DNA of 64,000 bases, from the NCBI RefSeq assembly GCF_030864355.1, contig NC_083395.1, positions 1,922,001 to 1,986,000 on the forward strand. Direction: 5' to 3'. Position 1 is the first letter of the stretch, and each line of letters starts with the position of its first letter. Origin of the DNA: Cutaneotrichosporon cavernicola. Its lineage: Eukaryota; Basidiomycota; Tremellomycetes; Trichosporonales; Trichosporonaceae. This document shows positions 62,956 to 64,000 of the stretch, piece after piece. Below the pieces are notes generated by a model, which was not told the DNA's origin, searched no databases, and saw nothing but the letters and a program-made list of their open reading frames with translations. Made by a program: the position numbers and the translations under genes.

Positions 62956-64000
62956 ATGCAGCACATCCGCAGCCTGCAATCGACGCACCTCATCCTGCGG
63001 TCGTCGGACCTCGACCCGACCTCGCTTCCCTCGCTGTCAGACGACACCCGGACCCTCGTCATTGCTGACAGCGGGTACCGCGCTCTCTCCGCCCTCCTCC
63101 CTCTCCTGCCGTCAAGCACACTTCTCGTCGTCCCCATCGCACACAAAGACCCGGCACCGGATTCTGTACACAGACATGCACGCCGGATTGTATGTGCAGG
63201 TCGTCTTGACGCGGAAGCGCGCGCGGCGATAGTTGGTAACGGTATGATGTGGCTTGGCGAGCGTATCGGCCTTGCCGCCGAGTATAGGGTGCTCGAAGAG
63301 GGCCTCGTGGCTGTCCAGACAGCCATAGCGGCGTAAGTGCTGTTCCCAGCGGACGCCAGGGCATTCTCTGGCCCCAACTCGCCTTGCCCACCTGCTGACT
63401 CCAGCGAGGCCTGCGCATCCGCCCGCGCGCTCGGCGTCACATCACAAGTCGCGTACGATTACATGATGGCGAGCCAGGGGCGTTCCTGGTCAATCGAGCA
63501 CCAGGGACCCACCATGCTCGAGCTAGAAAACAGTCCGCCAGGCCTGACTCTCTCTACCGCTCGCGCCGCCCTCCGTATATCAATCACCCTCGCGGCCTCG
63601 CTCTCCCCTCCCGTCCCCACGCCGATGCGCAGCGCCGCATGGCAGGCTTATATCTCAACTGCGTCATGGCACCGCGACCCACACACGTCCGGGACCGACC
63701 CAAGCGCGACGGTCGTCAACTCGTACCCCTCCCCTGGGCGAATCGCCGAACAGCTGGCGGGACCGGGACACAGTGTCGATGCGCCGCGCCGGCTGGAGAT
63801 TATCCGCCGACTTCTACGCCACGCGAATGCCGCTGTTCTCGCTGAAACGCTGGGCCTCGCCTCGGGCTTGGGCATGCAAGTAGGGGATGTCGTACAATGC
63901 CTCGCGCAGGGTCCGGGCGGGAGCTGGGTGCTCGACACCATGGGCGAGGCTATGCGCTGCCTACGTGCTGGCGAACGATTGGCTGATATCGACATACGCA
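62956..64000 (+). CDS. 6-phosphogluconate/3-hydroxyisobutyrate dehydrogenase-like protein, partial
   Basis: From the ATG at 62956; exon 1 ends at 63332, exon 2 starts at 63405 (72-nt intron, CTGACTCCAG acceptor) and runs past the window end. The C-terminal half holds two copies of the dehydrogenase helical domain: ARALGVTSQVAYDYMMASQG with RSWSIEHQGPTML, and AETLGLASGLGMQVGDVVQC with GPGGSWVLDTMGEA. In known enzymes this domain follows an NAD(P)-binding Rossmann domain with a GxGxxG start. Here the 125 residues before it lack that motif, so cofactor binding is doubtful. Relatives are the fungal multi-domain threonate/tartronate-type dehydrogenases, where the rest of the protein includes OtnK and aldolase parts; these would lie outside the window. 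Confidence 0.6.

Noticed and set aside
1..64000. CRISPR arrays, prophage, bacterial operons.
   Set aside because: No regularly spaced repeats; the DNA is eukaryotic with spliceosomal introns.

Overview
This window is nuclear DNA of a fungus, most likely a basidiomycete yeast-like fungus of the Tremellomycetes; Trichosporonales is my inference. The evidence is fungal and eukaryotic single-copy genes (SKI2, FCP1, ATG12, CMR1, a small complex I subunit), spliceosomal introns, intron-containing tRNA genes and a C2H2/fungal_trans transcription factor. Introns in the housekeeping genes are extremely short, mostly 30-36 nt. Many start with GTGAGT and end in a branch-like CTGAC fused to the acceptor (for example CTGACAGCAG).

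Layout. 0.3-10.5 kb: five members of a divergent intronless F-box-like family, with a CoA-transferase gene and a dead Tc1/mariner transposase fragment between them. 11.7-18.3 kb: an FMN alpha-hydroxy-acid oxidase, a 981-residue disordered protein whose end resembles the F-box-like family, tRNA-Lys and an amidohydrolase. 18.3-36.8 kb: a dense housekeeping block with SKI2 (RNA helicase) and FCP1 (CTD phosphatase) divergent from a shared promoter, a Pex14-like protein divergent from ATG12, tRNA-Ala, a 62-residue complex I subunit, an alpha/beta hydrolase, a coiled-coil protein and an M3 metallopeptidase. 37.3-42.5 kb: tRNA-Glu and then about 5 kb with no recognisable gene. 42.5-45.9 kb: a transcription factor. 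46.6-55.6 kb: a second tRNA-Glu, four more F-box-like family genes, a decayed copy, and an intronless phosphoglycerate dehydrogenase of actinobacterial type. 55.8-58.8 kb: two divergent secreted Cys-rich (Stig1-like) proteins. 59.2-64 kb: a LYC1-like acetyltransferase, CMR1, and the start of a dehydrogenase-like gene cut by the window end.

The most notable themes are the fast-evolving F-box-like family (nine recognisable copies, one related C-terminal domain and two decayed remnants), the micro-introns, tRNA introns that show how they may have arisen, and a probable bacterial gene transfer (serA). I see no single operon-like new system. All exon joins were inferred by eye from GT/AG sites, frame and family resemblance.
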